From: Marinomonas sp. UCMA 3892 | GTDB taxonomy: Bacteria > Pseudomonadota > Gammaproteobacteria > Pseudomonadales > Marinomonadaceae | Direction: 5' to 3' | Assembly (NCBI RefSeq): GCF_012726345.1 | Contig: NZ_PTXN01000002.1 | Coordinates: 248,001-312,000 of the forward strand | Length of the DNA stretch: 64,000 bases | Shown here: positions 27,643 to 36,868 of the stretch, piece by piece | How the letters are laid out: the number at the start of each line of letters is the position of its first letter | How positions within the stretch are numbered: the first letter of the stretch is position 1 | The notes under the pieces: model-generated | The model's database searches: none | What the model was told of the DNA's origin: nothing | What the model saw: only the letters and a program-made list of their open reading frames with translations | Program-made: the position numbers and the translations under genes

Positions 27643-27933
27643 ATGGCAAAAGCGTCATCCGACCGGAATACAATCGACCTATTTGGTAAATCCCCTGGCC
27701 GCCCTCGCACCCAACCTCTCACTCGAAAAGACCAGCTCAAGATCAATAAACGGGCACAACGAGAGAAAGAAAAAGCTCAGGGGCTAAAGCGTTTAGAACT
27801 TATCATTGAGCAAGACATTATCGAGAAGCTGGATAAACTCTGTGAAATGAATGGATTAAAACGTGCAGAATGGCTAACCCAGCAAATTAACAAAAGCCTA
27901 GATAAACCCAAAAGCACAAGATCTAAAAAATAA
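27643..27933 (+). CDS. Small basic ribbon-helix-helix-like protein (LexA-regulated protein family)
   Basis: A 96-residue, strongly basic protein. The N-terminal block ([17 protein letters not shown]) and the following [15 protein letters not shown] match the pseudomonad family annotated as LexA-regulated protein. The central part (about 50-90) can form a strand and two helices like a ribbon-helix-helix DNA-binding fold. No LexA box (CTGT-N8-ACAG) is seen upstream in this window, so regulation by LexA is not supported by sequence here. It is 71 bp before tdk on the same strand and may be cotranscribed. Confidence 0.7.
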   Translation: MAKASSDRNTIDLFGKSPGRPRTQPLTRKDQLKINKRAQREKEKAQGLKRLELIIEQDIIEKLDKLCEMNGLKRAEWLTQQINKSLDKPKSTRSKK

Positions 27934-28003
27934 GGCCATTCACGATAGTGATTTGCTATACTCACCAGCCAAATTAAACAGCAAGCTACTAAACAGACTT
28001 AAT

Positions 28004-28582
28004 ATGGCCAAACTGTACTTCTACTACTCGGCAATGAACGCTGGAAAATCCACCGTTCTATTGCAATCCGCTCATAACTATCAAGAGCGAGGTATGCGGG
28101 TTTTACTCCTTACAGCATCGATAGACGACCGATTTGAAACGGGGCAAATTGCCTCACGAATTGGCATATCTGCAGAAGCCAGCCTATTTGATAGCAATAC
28201 TGACATCATCACTTTAATCAAAGATGAAAATCAGCTAAAAGCATTAAGCTGCATCTTGATTGATGAAGCACAATTTTTAACCAAAGAACAAGTCTACGAT
28301 CTTTCAGAAGTCGTTGATAAACTGCGCATTCCCGTTCTGGCTTTTGGTATTCGTACTGACTTCCAAGGCGAACTATTCGAAGGCAGCAAGGCATTACTTG
28401 CCTGGTCAGATAAACTAATAGAATTAAAAACCGTGTGTCATTGTGGCAGCAAAGCCACCATGGTCATTCGACTCAATGCACAAGGAACCCCCGTTAAAGA
28501 AGGCGCACAAGTAGAAATAGGCGGCAACGACCGTTACTTGTCCGTTTGCCGAAAACACTTTAAAGAAGCCGTGAGAGACTAA
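28004..28582 (+). CDS. tdk: Thymidine kinase (type II)
   Basis: A 192-residue salvage enzyme that phosphorylates thymidine with ATP. The start ATG at 28004 gives the standard N terminus [16 protein letters not shown] with the P-loop, whereas the longer frame from 27953 adds 17 unconserved residues. It has an IDEAQFL Walker B-like segment near residue 85, the lid region, and a zinc ribbon with Cys pairs in CHCGSKATM and the C-terminal SVCRKHF. The length is near the E. coli enzyme (205). rdgC starts three bases after its stop, so the two are cotranscribed. Confidence 0.95.
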   Translation: MAKLYFYYSAMNAGKSTVLLQSAHNYQERGMRVLLLTASIDDRFETGQIASRIGISAEASLFDSNTDIITLIKDENQLKALSCILIDEAQFLTKEQVYDLSEVVDKLRIPVLAFGIRTDFQGELFEGSKALLAWSDKLIELKTVCHCGSKATMVIRLNAQGTPVKEGAQVEIGGNDRYLSVCRKHFKEAVRD

Positions 28583-28584
28583 TT

Positions 28585-29481
28585 ATGTGGTTCAAGAACG
28601 CCCAGATTTTCCAATTAAAAGACACCGAATCACTAGATACTAATGAATTGATCGACAAAATCCCTGAGTTCCCATTAAAAGAATGCGGCTCTCAGGAAGA
28701 GTTCTCTTTCGGCTGGTTACCACTTATCCGTAACAGCGAACAATGGAGCCTAGCCAGTGATCGCTGCTTACTATTCCGCGCAGGCAAAGAAGAAAAAGTC
28801 TTACCTTCTGCCGTGGTACGTGAAGAGCTAGAAGCTAAAGTAGCTGAAATAGAGCTAATCGAAGGTCGCAAGGTTGGTCGTAAAGAAAAATCAGACATGA
28901 AAGACGAGCTGGTTTTCACACTTCGTCCGAAGGCGTTTTCAAAGCGTACAGACATCTGGGCATACATTGATCTACAAGCTAAAATTTTGGTTCTCAACAG
29001 CACCAATGCCAGCATGACAGAACAACTATTTAAGCACCTACAAACCACACTTGGCAGCTTCCCAATGACCCCATTGCAAGCGCAAGTTTCACCCTCTTCA
29101 TTGATGACAGATTGGTTGGTTAAAAATGAAGTGCCTGCCAGCCTAGAAACCGGTGATGAATGCGAGATCCAAGATTCTTCTGAAGACAAAGCTACCATTC
29201 GCTTCAAGTCTCTAGAGCCGTTATCGGAAGACGTAACACGTCACTTACAACAAGGCATGGCGGTTAAAAACCTAGGCCTGCGCTGGACGGACAAATTAAG
29301 CTTCGTTCTGCATGAAGATCTGACATTACGCAAAATTAAATTTGATGATGCATTAAAAGAAGCTGCGTTTAATGATTCTCAAGGTGGCGGCTTATCTGAT
29401 ATGGACGCTAACTTCTCCTTAATGTCATTGACTATGAGAGAATTTTTTGCCTCTTACTGCTTATGGTTTGAGATCAATTAA
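28585..29481 (+). CDS. rdgC: Recombination-associated protein RdgC
   Basis: A 298-residue DNA-binding protein that forms a ring dimer around double-stranded DNA and limits RecA activity. The N-terminal MWFKNAQIFQL, the central KDELVFTLRPKAFSKRTDIWAYID and the PMTPL region match RdgC throughout, but those longer runs are described here only in pieces. The length is typical (about 300). It directly follows tdk. There is no sign of truncation. Confidence 0.96.
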   Translation: MWFKNAQIFQLKDTESLDTNELIDKIPEFPLKECGSQEEFSFGWLPLIRNSEQWSLASDRCLLFRAGKEEKVLPSAVVREELEAKVAEIELIEGRKVGRKEKSDMKDELVFTLRPKAFSKRTDIWAYIDLQAKILVLNSTNASMTEQLFKHLQTTLGSFPMTPLQAQVSPSSLMTDWLVKNEVPASLETGDECEIQDSSEDKATIRFKSLEPLSEDVTRHLQQGMAVKNLGLRWTDKLSFVLHEDLTLRKIKFDDALKEAAFNDSQGGGLSDMDANFSLMSLTMREFFASYCLWFEIN

Positions 29482-29499
29482 AACCCCGTCTTTTCTTAG

Positions 29500-29542
29500 C
29501 TCCCCAACCTTTTCCACAGATTTCGTGGATAAGCTTGGGGAG
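29500..29542. other. Nested hairpin with DnaA-box-like sequences
   Basis: Outer arms CTCCCCAA (29500-29507) and TTGGGGAG (29535-29542) enclose TTTTCCACA (29510-29518) and, on the other strand, CTTATCCAC (29533-29525). Each inner sequence is one mismatch or less from the DnaA box TTATCCACA, and they are arranged head to head. It lies 18 bp past rdgC and could also be its terminator, although no T run follows. The remaining 230 bp before the CDF gene is AT-rich with no clear signal. Confidence 0.4.
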
Positions 29543-29779
29543 AACATTGGGTAAGCTAGACAACAAGGCGCTCTTGCCACAAAGATTCAAAATGCACTAA
29601 TTTAAACAGGTATAATTCATCCTTATTGTCAAATTAAATTCAACAAAAATACCACTTAAAACCACTGTTAATTTCTACTTAAACTCATCTCCCTTAATAG
29701 AAACTTAAGATAAGTTAAGTAAGATGGATTATGTTAAGCAGCCCTAGTATTTAAAACTCTCAACAGGTTAAAAAGCCTT

Positions 29780-30946
29780 ATGACAAAATTGAAGCAAGAA
29801 CAAGACATAGCCATAAGAGTCACCCTTGTCGGAGCCGTTTGGGACGCCCTACTCGGTTTAGCCAAAATAGTCGCAGGGTATTTTTCTCAATCCCAAGCCT
29901 TGATCGCGGATGGTATTCACTCATTATCCGACTTAGTCACTGATGTATTTGTATATTTTGCTTCTGCCAACTCTCGCCAAGGACCAGATGAAAACCACCC
30001 TTATGGTCATCTTCGTTTTGAAACCTTGACCACAGTATTTCTCGGCATAGTACTTATTGTTGTCGCTCTTGGCATTGCTTATGAGTCAATTACTGCCCCC
30101 GCATCACAAGCGCAATTTACTTGGTATGGCCTCGCAGCATTGGTTGCGACCATTGCCATTAAAGAAGCTATTTTCCATTACACAAAAAAAGCAGGCGATA
30201 AAATTGGCAGCAAAATGCTGGTTGCCAATGCCTGGCATAGTCGTAGTGATGCACTTTCTTCTGTAGCCGTACTAATTGGCTTGATTGGTGTTTACTTTGG
30301 TTACGGCTGGGCAGATATGGTGGCTTCAATTGTCGTAGCCCTATTGATAGGCAAAATGGCAGTCAGCATGGTATGGGAAAACTTAGCTGAACTGGTGGAT
30401 ACAGCGCCCGATCCAAAACTTATTGCACAAATCAAAGAAACAGCTAATAGCCTAAAACATGTCATGGCACCTCATGATGTCAGAGCAAGATCCATGGCAG
30501 GTAAAATTTACCTAGATATGCACATTCATGTGCCAAGCCATGCTAGCGTAAGCGAAGGTCATTACCTTGGCGATTTAGTTGCTTACACCATCAAAAAAGC
30601 CCATTCACAAGTACAAGATGTGATGGTACATATCGACACCGATGATAAGATCCAAACTGAAAGTTTCATTCATGAATCCGGCAAACCACCACATTTAAAA
30701 CTACCAGCTCGTCATCAAATATTGGCGGACCTAGGCTTTTTACTGCGCCAACATACAGCCTACGTAGACATCCCTAACACTCGATTACACTACCTAGACA
30801 ATCGTCTTGATTTGGAAATCATCGCCAATTCAGCAAAGGTTCCAGAAGGCACGGACTTGCAAAAACTGACCACTAGAATTCTTCAGGAACTGCAAACCAC
30901 CAACTACATAAATAAGGCCACTGTGCTTTGGGTTTTCCCAGAATAA
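29780..30946 (+). CDS. Cation diffusion facilitator (FieF-like)
   Basis: A 388-residue inner-membrane exporter of the CDF family with six predicted helices (about 13-205) and a C-terminal cytoplasmic metal-binding domain. The metal-site motifs are DGIHSLSDLVTD (helix 2) and HSRSDALSS (helix 5), the Asp/His pattern of the FieF (YiiP) group, which exports zinc or iron. The protein is about 85 residues longer than FieF (300); the extra C-terminal part (about 300-388) resembles a second, divergent ferredoxin-like copy of the cytoplasmic domain. It is a single gene followed by REP-like repeats. Confidence 0.88.
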   Translation: MTKLKQEQDIAIRVTLVGAVWDALLGLAKIVAGYFSQSQALIADGIHSLSDLVTDVFVYFASANSRQGPDENHPYGHLRFETLTTVFLGIVLIVVALGIAYESITAPASQAQFTWYGLAALVATIAIKEAIFHYTKKAGDKIGSKMLVANAWHSRSDALSSVAVLIGLIGVYFGYGWADMVASIVVALLIGKMAVSMVWENLAELVDTAPDPKLIAQIKETANSLKHVMAPHDVRARSMAGKIYLDMHIHVPSHASVSEGHYLGDLVAYTIKKAHSQVQDVMVHIDTDDKIQTESFIHESGKPPHLKLPARHQILADLGFLLRQHTAYVDIPNTRLHYLDNRLDLEIIANSAKVPEGTDLQKLTTRILQELQTTNYINKATVLWVFPE

Positions 30947-31253
30947 CAAAGAAAATTAATCAGCTATGTTTTTTTTGTAGGTCGGGATTTATCCCGACAA
31001 GGCCTAAAATGTCGTTATGAGCTTTTTGGGACGTGCTTTAGTACGACAAAAAAGCTCTCAACACAAAAACAAAACCTTGACGCGCTAAAGCACGACCACA
31101 AGCTCTGAATCACGACCTACAAAAAAACAATCACCTGTAGGTCAGCCTTCAGGCCGTCAAAAAGCCCGATAACACCAAACCAAAAACCTTGACACTCTAA
31201 AGCACGACAATTTACGCCAAAAGCGACGAGTAATGAAACACGAAAAAATTCAA
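30947..31253. repeat. REP-like repeat cluster between CDF gene and rmuC
   Basis: The 307-bp gap contains GTCGGGAT/ATCCCGAC (30981-30998), GAGCTTTTT/AAAAAGCTC (31019-31057), and two direct copies of an AAACCTTGAC(N)CTAAAGCACGAC unit (31072-31096 and 31184-31208). The left hairpin is like dispersed bacterial REP sequences of the GTAGGTCGGGATTTATCCCGAC type, here read as separate arms. No gene is seen. Confidence 0.7.
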
Positions 31254-32567
31254 TTACTCGTTCGGTTCGTCGGTAAAAACATCATCACTTAGATACTCTA
31301 CTGGCAATGCCTTGCTCGTCTTAGCACCCATCAACTTTAGCTTCTCCGCTCTAGCAACCAGATTACCCCGCCCTGCGGTTAGCTTTTTCAAGGCCGAATC
31401 ATGAGTACGGCTCACGGCTTCCAGCTTGCTACCAATGTCATCCATATCTTGTACAAATCCCGAAAACTTGTCGTACATTGCCCCAGCTTGCCGCGCAATT
31501 TCAATAGCATTTTGACTTTGTTTTTCATTGCGCCAAATGTTTTGAATGGTACGTAAAGTCGCTAACAAATTAGACGGCCCAACAATAATAATATTGTGCT
31601 CAAACGCTTCGCTAAATAATCCATTATCACCTTGTAAAGCCAAACCAAATGCCGCCTCAATAGGAATAAACAAAAGCACAAAATCCAGTGAGGTAACGCC
31701 AGGCAAATCATGGTACGACTTGGCGCTCAGCTCTTTCATATGACGACGCACCGCATCCAAATGCTGTTTTAGCGCACGATTTCTATCTTCATCGGTTTCG
31801 GCCTCCATATAAGCTAAATAACTAATCAGCACCATTTTCGAATCGACAATAATTTGCTTACCTTCGGGCAGATGAATCACCACATCGGGCTGCAGGCGTC
31901 GACCTTCTGCTGTTTGATAAGACGCTTGTGTTTCGTATTCGCGACCTTTCTCCAAGCCCGAGCGCTCTAAAATTCGCTCTAAAATCACTTCCCCCCAACC
32001 ACCTTGAAGCTTGTTTTGACCTTTCAAGGCATGAGTTAGACTCACCGCATCATCACTGATTTTCTGGTTCAGTAGCTGCAATCCTTTTATTTCTTTCACC
32101 AACGAAAAACGCTCACGAGCTTCTTCTTGATAACTCTTTTCGACACTTTCTTGAAATTTTTGGATTTGCGAACCAAGCGGCGTTAATAAAGAACCTAACT
32201 GGCGCTCGTTTTCTTTCGCTAATTGCAGCCCCTGCTGACTCATAATTTCATGGGCCATTTGCTTAAATTCGGTTTCGTTTTGCTTTTTTTGCTCGCGGTA
32301 AAAGGCTTCCTTTTCCTGCCAAACACTTTGTGCGGCAGCAAATTGTTGCTCTAAAGTCAGCGACTCTTTCTCCAAATAATGAATCTGATCTTTCGATTGC
32401 TCTAAAAGACGCTTTAATTCCTCATTTTGTAGCTGCATTTTTTCTTGTGTGTGCTGCCACTGACGGCGCATAGCCTGTACAATAGCGCCAGCAATGCCAG
32501 ATAGAAGAATCGCGCCGATACAAAAGCCCGATAACACCCAAACTGATTGCGAAAGCCAATCTGTCAT
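31254..32567 (-). CDS. rmuC: DNA recombination protein RmuC
   Basis: A 437-residue protein with an N-terminal membrane helix (about 10-31), a long coiled coil (about 35-150) and the RmuC domain (about 150-400), which includes GGWGEVILERILERSGLEKG and the VDSKMVLISYLAY nuclease-like segment; these are the family hallmarks. RmuC limits inversion at short inverted repeats in E. coli and has a restriction-endonuclease-like fold. It is divergent from yigZ, and a 140-bp palindromic repeat fills most of the gap between them. Confidence 0.93.
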   Translation of the reverse strand: MTDWLSQSVWVLSGFCIGAILLSGIAGAIVQAMRRQWQHTQEKMQLQNEELKRLLEQSKDQIHYLEKESLTLEQQFAAAQSVWQEKEAFYREQKKQNETEFKQMAHEIMSQQGLQLAKENERQLGSLLTPLGSQIQKFQESVEKSYQEEARERFSLVKEIKGLQLLNQKISDDAVSLTHALKGQNKLQGGWGEVILERILERSGLEKGREYETQASYQTAEGRRLQPDVVIHLPEGKQIIVDSKMVLISYLAYMEAETDEDRNRALKQHLDAVRRHMKELSAKSYHDLPGVTSLDFVLLFIPIEAAFGLALQGDNGLFSEAFEHNIIIVGPSNLLATLRTIQNIWRNEKQSQNAIEIARQAGAMYDKFSGFVQDMDDIGSKLEAVSRTHDSALKKLTAGRGNLVARAEKLKLMGAKTSKALPVEYLSDDVFTDEPNE

Positions 32568-32611
32568 ATGAATTAAAACTCGCTATTTTAAATGTCTGTT
32601 TTTAACAAAGT

Positions 32612-32751
32612 GAGGCATTTGCATGACGTCACGAGCAAAGGCAAGACGAGGCAAAAATAGACGAAAAAGCGGAGTTTATAGGTTATAAATGAGCATTTTG
32701 GATCTATTTTTAACACTGTATTGGCGCGCGCAGCAGTCATGCTAAGGTCTC
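32612..32751. repeat. 140-bp imperfect palindromic repeat, copy 2
   Basis: Gap-free relative of the copy at 5243-5382, about 124 of 140 positions alike by eye. It ends 11 bp before the yigZ start and begins 44 bp from the rmuC start. Its end reads GCATGA at the left and TCATGC at the right where copy 1 reads GCACGA and TCGTGC, a paired change that keeps the stem. Confidence 0.85.
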
Positions 32752-32762
32752 GATAAGTTTAC

Positions 32763-33380
32763 ATGGATTACTACCTAAGCCCAACACACACGCAACGCTT
32801 TGATCTAGAAATAAAAAATAGTCAGTTCATTACGACCGTTTGTCGTACGAACGGCCGCGATGCTGCAAAGGCTTTTATAGATGAAATGCGCCAACGCTAC
32901 CCTGATGCTAACCATCATTGTTGGGCGTTTATTGCAGGTATGCCAAATAATGCCCATCTATGGGATCAAAGCGACGATGGTGAGCCTAAAGGCACAGCGG
33001 GTAAGCCGATGTTGAATGTATTACAACATTCCAATTTTGGTGAAACCACAGTAGTCGTAACCCGCTTTTTTGGCGGTGTAAAACTTGGGGCGGGAGGCTT
33101 AGTAAGAGCGTACAGCCAAGCCGTACAAGAAGCGCTTTCGCAAACAGAATATGAAAATGTATATCCACGCAGCCCCGTTCAGCTGAAAATCGCCTATTCT
33201 TTACTGGGGAAGGTTGAATATTGGCTAGAACAGAGCGATATAGAAATAACCAACAAAACATACAGTGACAGCATAGTGATTGATCTTGCTGTTATTGAAC
33301 GTACTTGGCCTGAACATAAAATCGTATTGACGGATTTATGCCAAGGCAGTTTAACTTTAATTGAACCGGACAATGAATAA
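32763..33380 (+). CDS. yigZ: IMPACT-family protein YigZ
   Basis: A 205-residue YigZ/IMPACT protein with the UPF0029 N-terminal domain (residues about 15-130), including SQFITTVCRTN, HHCWAFIAG, DDGEPKGTAGKPML and FFGGVKLGAGGLVRAY, and the smaller C-terminal DUF1949-type domain. Related proteins bind nucleic acids or RNA-associated targets, and their role in bacteria is not settled. The ATG lacks a strong ribosome site; the nearest purine stretch lies within the end of the 140-bp repeat. rapA follows two bases after its stop, giving a yigZ-rapA-rluA run. Confidence 0.93.
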   Translation: MDYYLSPTHTQRFDLEIKNSQFITTVCRTNGRDAAKAFIDEMRQRYPDANHHCWAFIAGMPNNAHLWDQSDDGEPKGTAGKPMLNVLQHSNFGETTVVVTRFFGGVKLGAGGLVRAYSQAVQEALSQTEYENVYPRSPVQLKIAYSLLGKVEYWLEQSDIEITNKTYSDSIVIDLAVIERTWPEHKIVLTDLCQGSLTLIEPDNE

Positions 33381-33382
33381 CT

Positions 33383-36211
33383 ATGTACCAAACTGGACAA
33401 AGATGGAGTAGCCGCAACGAGCCTGATCTCGGCGTTGGCATGATAGTAGACACACAAAATAAGTCTTTTACCTTGCACTTCCCTGATGCGGAAGCGGATC
33501 GTCAATACTCAAATGACCAGACTAGTCTTGTTCGCCGCACGTTAACCGTCGGTGATCAACTGCACTTCCAAGATGAAACCTTCACCGTATTGGAAGTCGA
33601 AGAAATTAATGATCTGATCGAATACCGCATCAGCGAAGACGATGATTGGTTAGAAGAATCCATCATTCAATTCCCACGTAACGACAAGAACGAGCTAGAT
33701 TCTTTATTAGCACTTTCTCCAGCTCGTCGCATGTGGTTCGACCTACGTCGCCATACGCTTGAACACCAAGCAGCCAATGCAGCATCGCCAGTACGCGGCT
33801 TAATGGGCTTGAAAGCAGAGCTTCTACCGCACCAGATTTATCTGGCTCATGAGATTGCTAATCGCCCGAAAGCACGCGCCCTTTTGTGTGATGAAGTGGG
33901 TATGGGTAAAACCCTAGAAGCCGGCCTAATCTTGCATCAACGCTTACTAAACGGACTATGCAAACGCGTACTTATTCTAACACCAACCAACCTGCAACAT
34001 CAGTGGTTGGTTGAGATGCTACGCCGCTTCCACCAGCCATTCTCACTGATCAACGAATCCGTATACGAAGACTTCATGGAAGGCGACGACAACCCGTTTG
34101 AGCAACAACCTTTTGTTATCTCGCCAATCGATTGGGCAAGCCAACACCCGAAAGCCACTCAGCATATGCTAGATGCGGAATGGGACATGGTTATTGTCGA
34201 CGAAGCGCATCACCTTGCGTGGCACCCAGAAACACCAAGCATTGGTTATCAGGTCGTGGCACGCTTAGCGGCGAAAACAGAATCTCTATTACTGTTGAGC
34301 GCAACACCAGAACAAACTGGTGAACGAGAGCATTTCTCTCGCTTGCAACTGTTAGATGCTGATCATTATCACAATTTCGAGCATTACCAAACACAACAAC
34401 AAGCATTCAAACAAGCGGCTGAGTTAGCAGAAGCTCTATTGCCATTCAGTCAAGAAGACAGCTCACCAGCAGCACTAGATTGGAACAAGGCGTTTGGCTC
34501 TTACTTACAAGAAGTCAGCGCCAAAGATTGGTTCCAAGCACTTACAAGCAAATCTGGTGCAGAACAAACCGAAGCAGCAAAAGAAGCCATCAGTTGGTTA
34601 ATCGACCGCCACGGAACGGGACGCGAAATGTTCCGTAACACTCGAGCTGCTGTGGGTGGCTTCCCGGATCGTTACCTTCATTCTTATCCATTAGATAACA
34701 ATGAACACTTCGAATCCGCTGATCGTCATGTGCAACCAGAAACCGAAGTGCCTGACGGCTTATGGGAAAAAGATCCTCGCTGGGTTTGGCTAAAGGAATT
34801 CCTAGAATGCCAAGCAGACAAAGTTCTAGTTATTTGTCACACCGCCGACATGGCACAATGGCTAAATGACCAACTGACTTTTGCTGGCTTCCAGAGTGCA
34901 GATTTCCACGAACAAATGCCACTGATCCACCGTGACCGTGCTGCAGCTTATTTTGCAGACGAAGATGGTGCACAAATTTTAGTGTGTTCTGAAATCGGCA
35001 GTGAAGGCCGTAACTTCCAATTCAGCCATCACATTGTCATGTACGATTTGCCAGAACACCCAGACCTGCTTGAACAGCGCATTGGTCGTCTTGATCGCCT
35101 AGGGCAACTCAACGACGTGCAAATCCACGTACCTTATCTCAAGAAAAGCGTGCAAGAGCGTCTATTCAACTGGTATCACCACGCCCTAAACGCATTTTGT
35201 CGTACTACGGGTTCTGGCGATAAAGTCGAAGAAGCTTTTGGCGATAGCTTACATGCGTACTTGCATGGCCAAGACGACGATACAGATCTGCTAAAAGAAG
35301 CAAACATCTACCATGAAGCACTGCTAAAACAAATGGAAGAAGGTCGTAACCGCTTGCTAGAAATGAGTTCGTGCCGTCCAGAACAAGCCCGTGCGTTAAT
35401 CGAACAGATTAACAACCAAGCGACAAAAGGCCTGCATCATTACATTGAACAAGTTACTCACGCGTTCAACATCTACGCAGACTGCATCAATGATGATCCA
35501 GATCGCGCCGCTTGGTTCTTGCGGCCTTCTACTGACATGATGCTCGAAGCTCTGCCAGGTATCGAAGAAGAAGGCAAAATGCTCATGCTTGATCGCCGTC
35601 AAGCAAGCCAGCGTGAAGACGTAGCGTTCGCAACCTGGGAACACCCGCTGATCACTATGCTAATGGACGAAGTTCAAGGCTTTGACTCTGGCAAGCTTAC
35701 TTCAGCTATCTTGCCAATCGCTGCATTACCAGAAGGCACAGTATTGGTGGAAAGTATGTTCGTCATCGAAGCGACGGCTCACCCACGTTTAAAATTGGCG
35801 CAATCTCTGCCAATGACACCAATGTGGCAATTGTCTGACTCAAACGGCAAATTCCTCCATCAGCAATTTACGGCCGACAAATGGGCAGAAAAACTGAAAG
35901 GTGTGCCAAACCGAGTCGCGGAACAATGGGTTGCTGCCTTGCGCAAAAACCTTATTGAAGTACTACAAGCTCACCAGTTGAATGCTCAAGACCAAGCGCG
36001 TCCGATCGTTCACGCAGCGAAAACGTCTTACCAACATCGTTGCCAGAATGAAATCGAACGTTTAGTGGAATTGAAAGCATTTAACGACACCATTCGTGAT
36101 GAAGACATAGAACGTCTTGAAACCAACATGCAAGAAGGTTTGACTCGTATCGACGAGCACCAAATCCGCTTGGATGCGATTCGTATCATCTTAACTACTA
36201 AGCCGGAATAA
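33383..36211 (+). CDS. rapA: RNA polymerase-associated ATPase RapA
   Basis: A 942-residue SNF2-family ATPase that rides on RNA polymerase and recycles it after termination. The N-terminal SH3-like (Tudor-like) domains are within residues 1-110. Walker A is DEVGMGKTLEAG (near residue 175), Walker B is IVDEAHHLAW, and motif VI is EQRIGRLDRLGQ (near residue 570). The C-terminal RapA-specific region follows. The length matches E. coli RapA (968). rluA follows within 6 bp, the same gene order as in E. coli. Confidence 0.97.
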   Translation: MYQTGQRWSSRNEPDLGVGMIVDTQNKSFTLHFPDAEADRQYSNDQTSLVRRTLTVGDQLHFQDETFTVLEVEEINDLIEYRISEDDDWLEESIIQFPRNDKNELDSLLALSPARRMWFDLRRHTLEHQAANAASPVRGLMGLKAELLPHQIYLAHEIANRPKARALLCDEVGMGKTLEAGLILHQRLLNGLCKRVLILTPTNLQHQWLVEMLRRFHQPFSLINESVYEDFMEGDDNPFEQQPFVISPIDWASQHPKATQHMLDAEWDMVIVDEAHHLAWHPETPSIGYQVVARLAAKTESLLLLSATPEQTGEREHFSRLQLLDADHYHNFEHYQTQQQAFKQAAELAEALLPFSQEDSSPAALDWNKAFGSYLQEVSAKDWFQALTSKSGAEQTEAAKEAISWLIDRHGTGREMFRNTRAAVGGFPDRYLHSYPLDNNEHFESADRHVQPETEVPDGLWEKDPRWVWLKEFLECQADKVLVICHTADMAQWLNDQLTFAGFQSADFHEQMPLIHRDRAAAYFADEDGAQILVCSEIGSEGRNFQFSHHIVMYDLPEHPDLLEQRIGRLDRLGQLNDVQIHVPYLKKSVQERLFNWYHHALNAFCRTTGSGDKVEEAFGDSLHAYLHGQDDDTDLLKEANIYHEALLKQMEEGRNRLLEMSSCRPEQARALIEQINNQATKGLHHYIEQVTHAFNIYADCINDDPDRAAWFLRPSTDMMLEALPGIEEEGKMLMLDRRQASQREDVAFATWEHPLITMLMDEVQGFDSGKLTSAILPIAALPEGTVLVESMFVIEATAHPRLKLAQSLPMTPMWQLSDSNGKFLHQQFTADKWAEKLKGVPNRVAEQWVAALRKNLIEVLQAHQLNAQDQARPIVHAAKTSYQHRCQNEIERLVELKAFNDTIRDEDIERLETNMQEGLTRIDEHQIRLDAIRIILTTKPE

Positions 36212-36217
36212 CATCCT

Positions 36218-36868
36218 GTGCAGGATGCAGTGCCGAGTTTAGAGCTATCTCGCTTAGAGATATTGTACGAAGACGAATGGTTTGCCGTGATAAACAAACC
36301 TGCTAACTGCTTATCTGTGCCCGGTCGTGGCCCAGATAAGCTCGATTCAATATTGTATCGAGCAGAGTGTTTATTTGGCGAAGCCTTTGCCATACATCGA
36401 CTGGACGAAGCCACATCTGGCTTAATACTCGTGGCAAAAACCCACGAATGTCAAAAACGCATGTATGCGCATTTTCGTGAACGAGAAGTCCAAAAAGAAT
36501 ACCGCGCCTTACTGCGCGGTCATCTTTTGGGTGAAAAAGGCGAAGTACGAAAACCACTGCGCTGTGATTGGCCAAACCGTCCTAGACAAATCATCTGTAC
36601 TGATGAATGGAGCAAAGACTCCATCACCTACTGGGAAAAAATGACCTATGAAAACAACACCACCCGTGTTCGACTCGTGCCGTTTACTGGCCGTTCTCAC
36701 CAACTGCGTGTTCACATGCAAAGCCTAGGACACTCGATTATTGGCGATGAATTCTACGACCCAGAGTTTCAGAACGACCCTCGGTTGTTGTTGCACGCCT
36801 ATCGGCTAGAGTTTAGGCATCCGTTTACCAAAGCATGGATTGCCTTTGTCGCGGCTTGTCCGTTTTAG
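36218..36868 (+). CDS. rluA: Pseudouridine synthase RluA
   Basis: A 216-residue RluA-family enzyme that makes pseudouridine in 23S rRNA position 746 and tRNA position 32. The catalytic aspartate is in HRLDEATSGL (near residue 69). The CDWPNRPRQ and GRSHQLRVHM blocks match E. coli RluA, and the length is the same (219 there). The GTG at 36218 lies six bases after the rapA stop and has no clear ribosome site, so translational coupling or a later GTG at 36230 is possible. It is the last gene of the yigZ-rapA-rluA run. Confidence 0.93.
   Translation: MQDAVPSLELSRLEILYEDEWFAVINKPANCLSVPGRGPDKLDSILYRAECLFGEAFAIHRLDEATSGLILVAKTHECQKRMYAHFREREVQKEYRALLRGHLLGEKGEVRKPLRCDWPNRPRQIICTDEWSKDSITYWEKMTYENNTTRVRLVPFTGRSHQLRVHMQSLGHSIIGDEFYDPEFQNDPRLLLHAYRLEFRHPFTKAWIAFVAACPF

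Noticed and set aside
28692..29207. 171-residue frame antisense to rdgC
   Set aside because: Ser-rich shadow frame without domain features.
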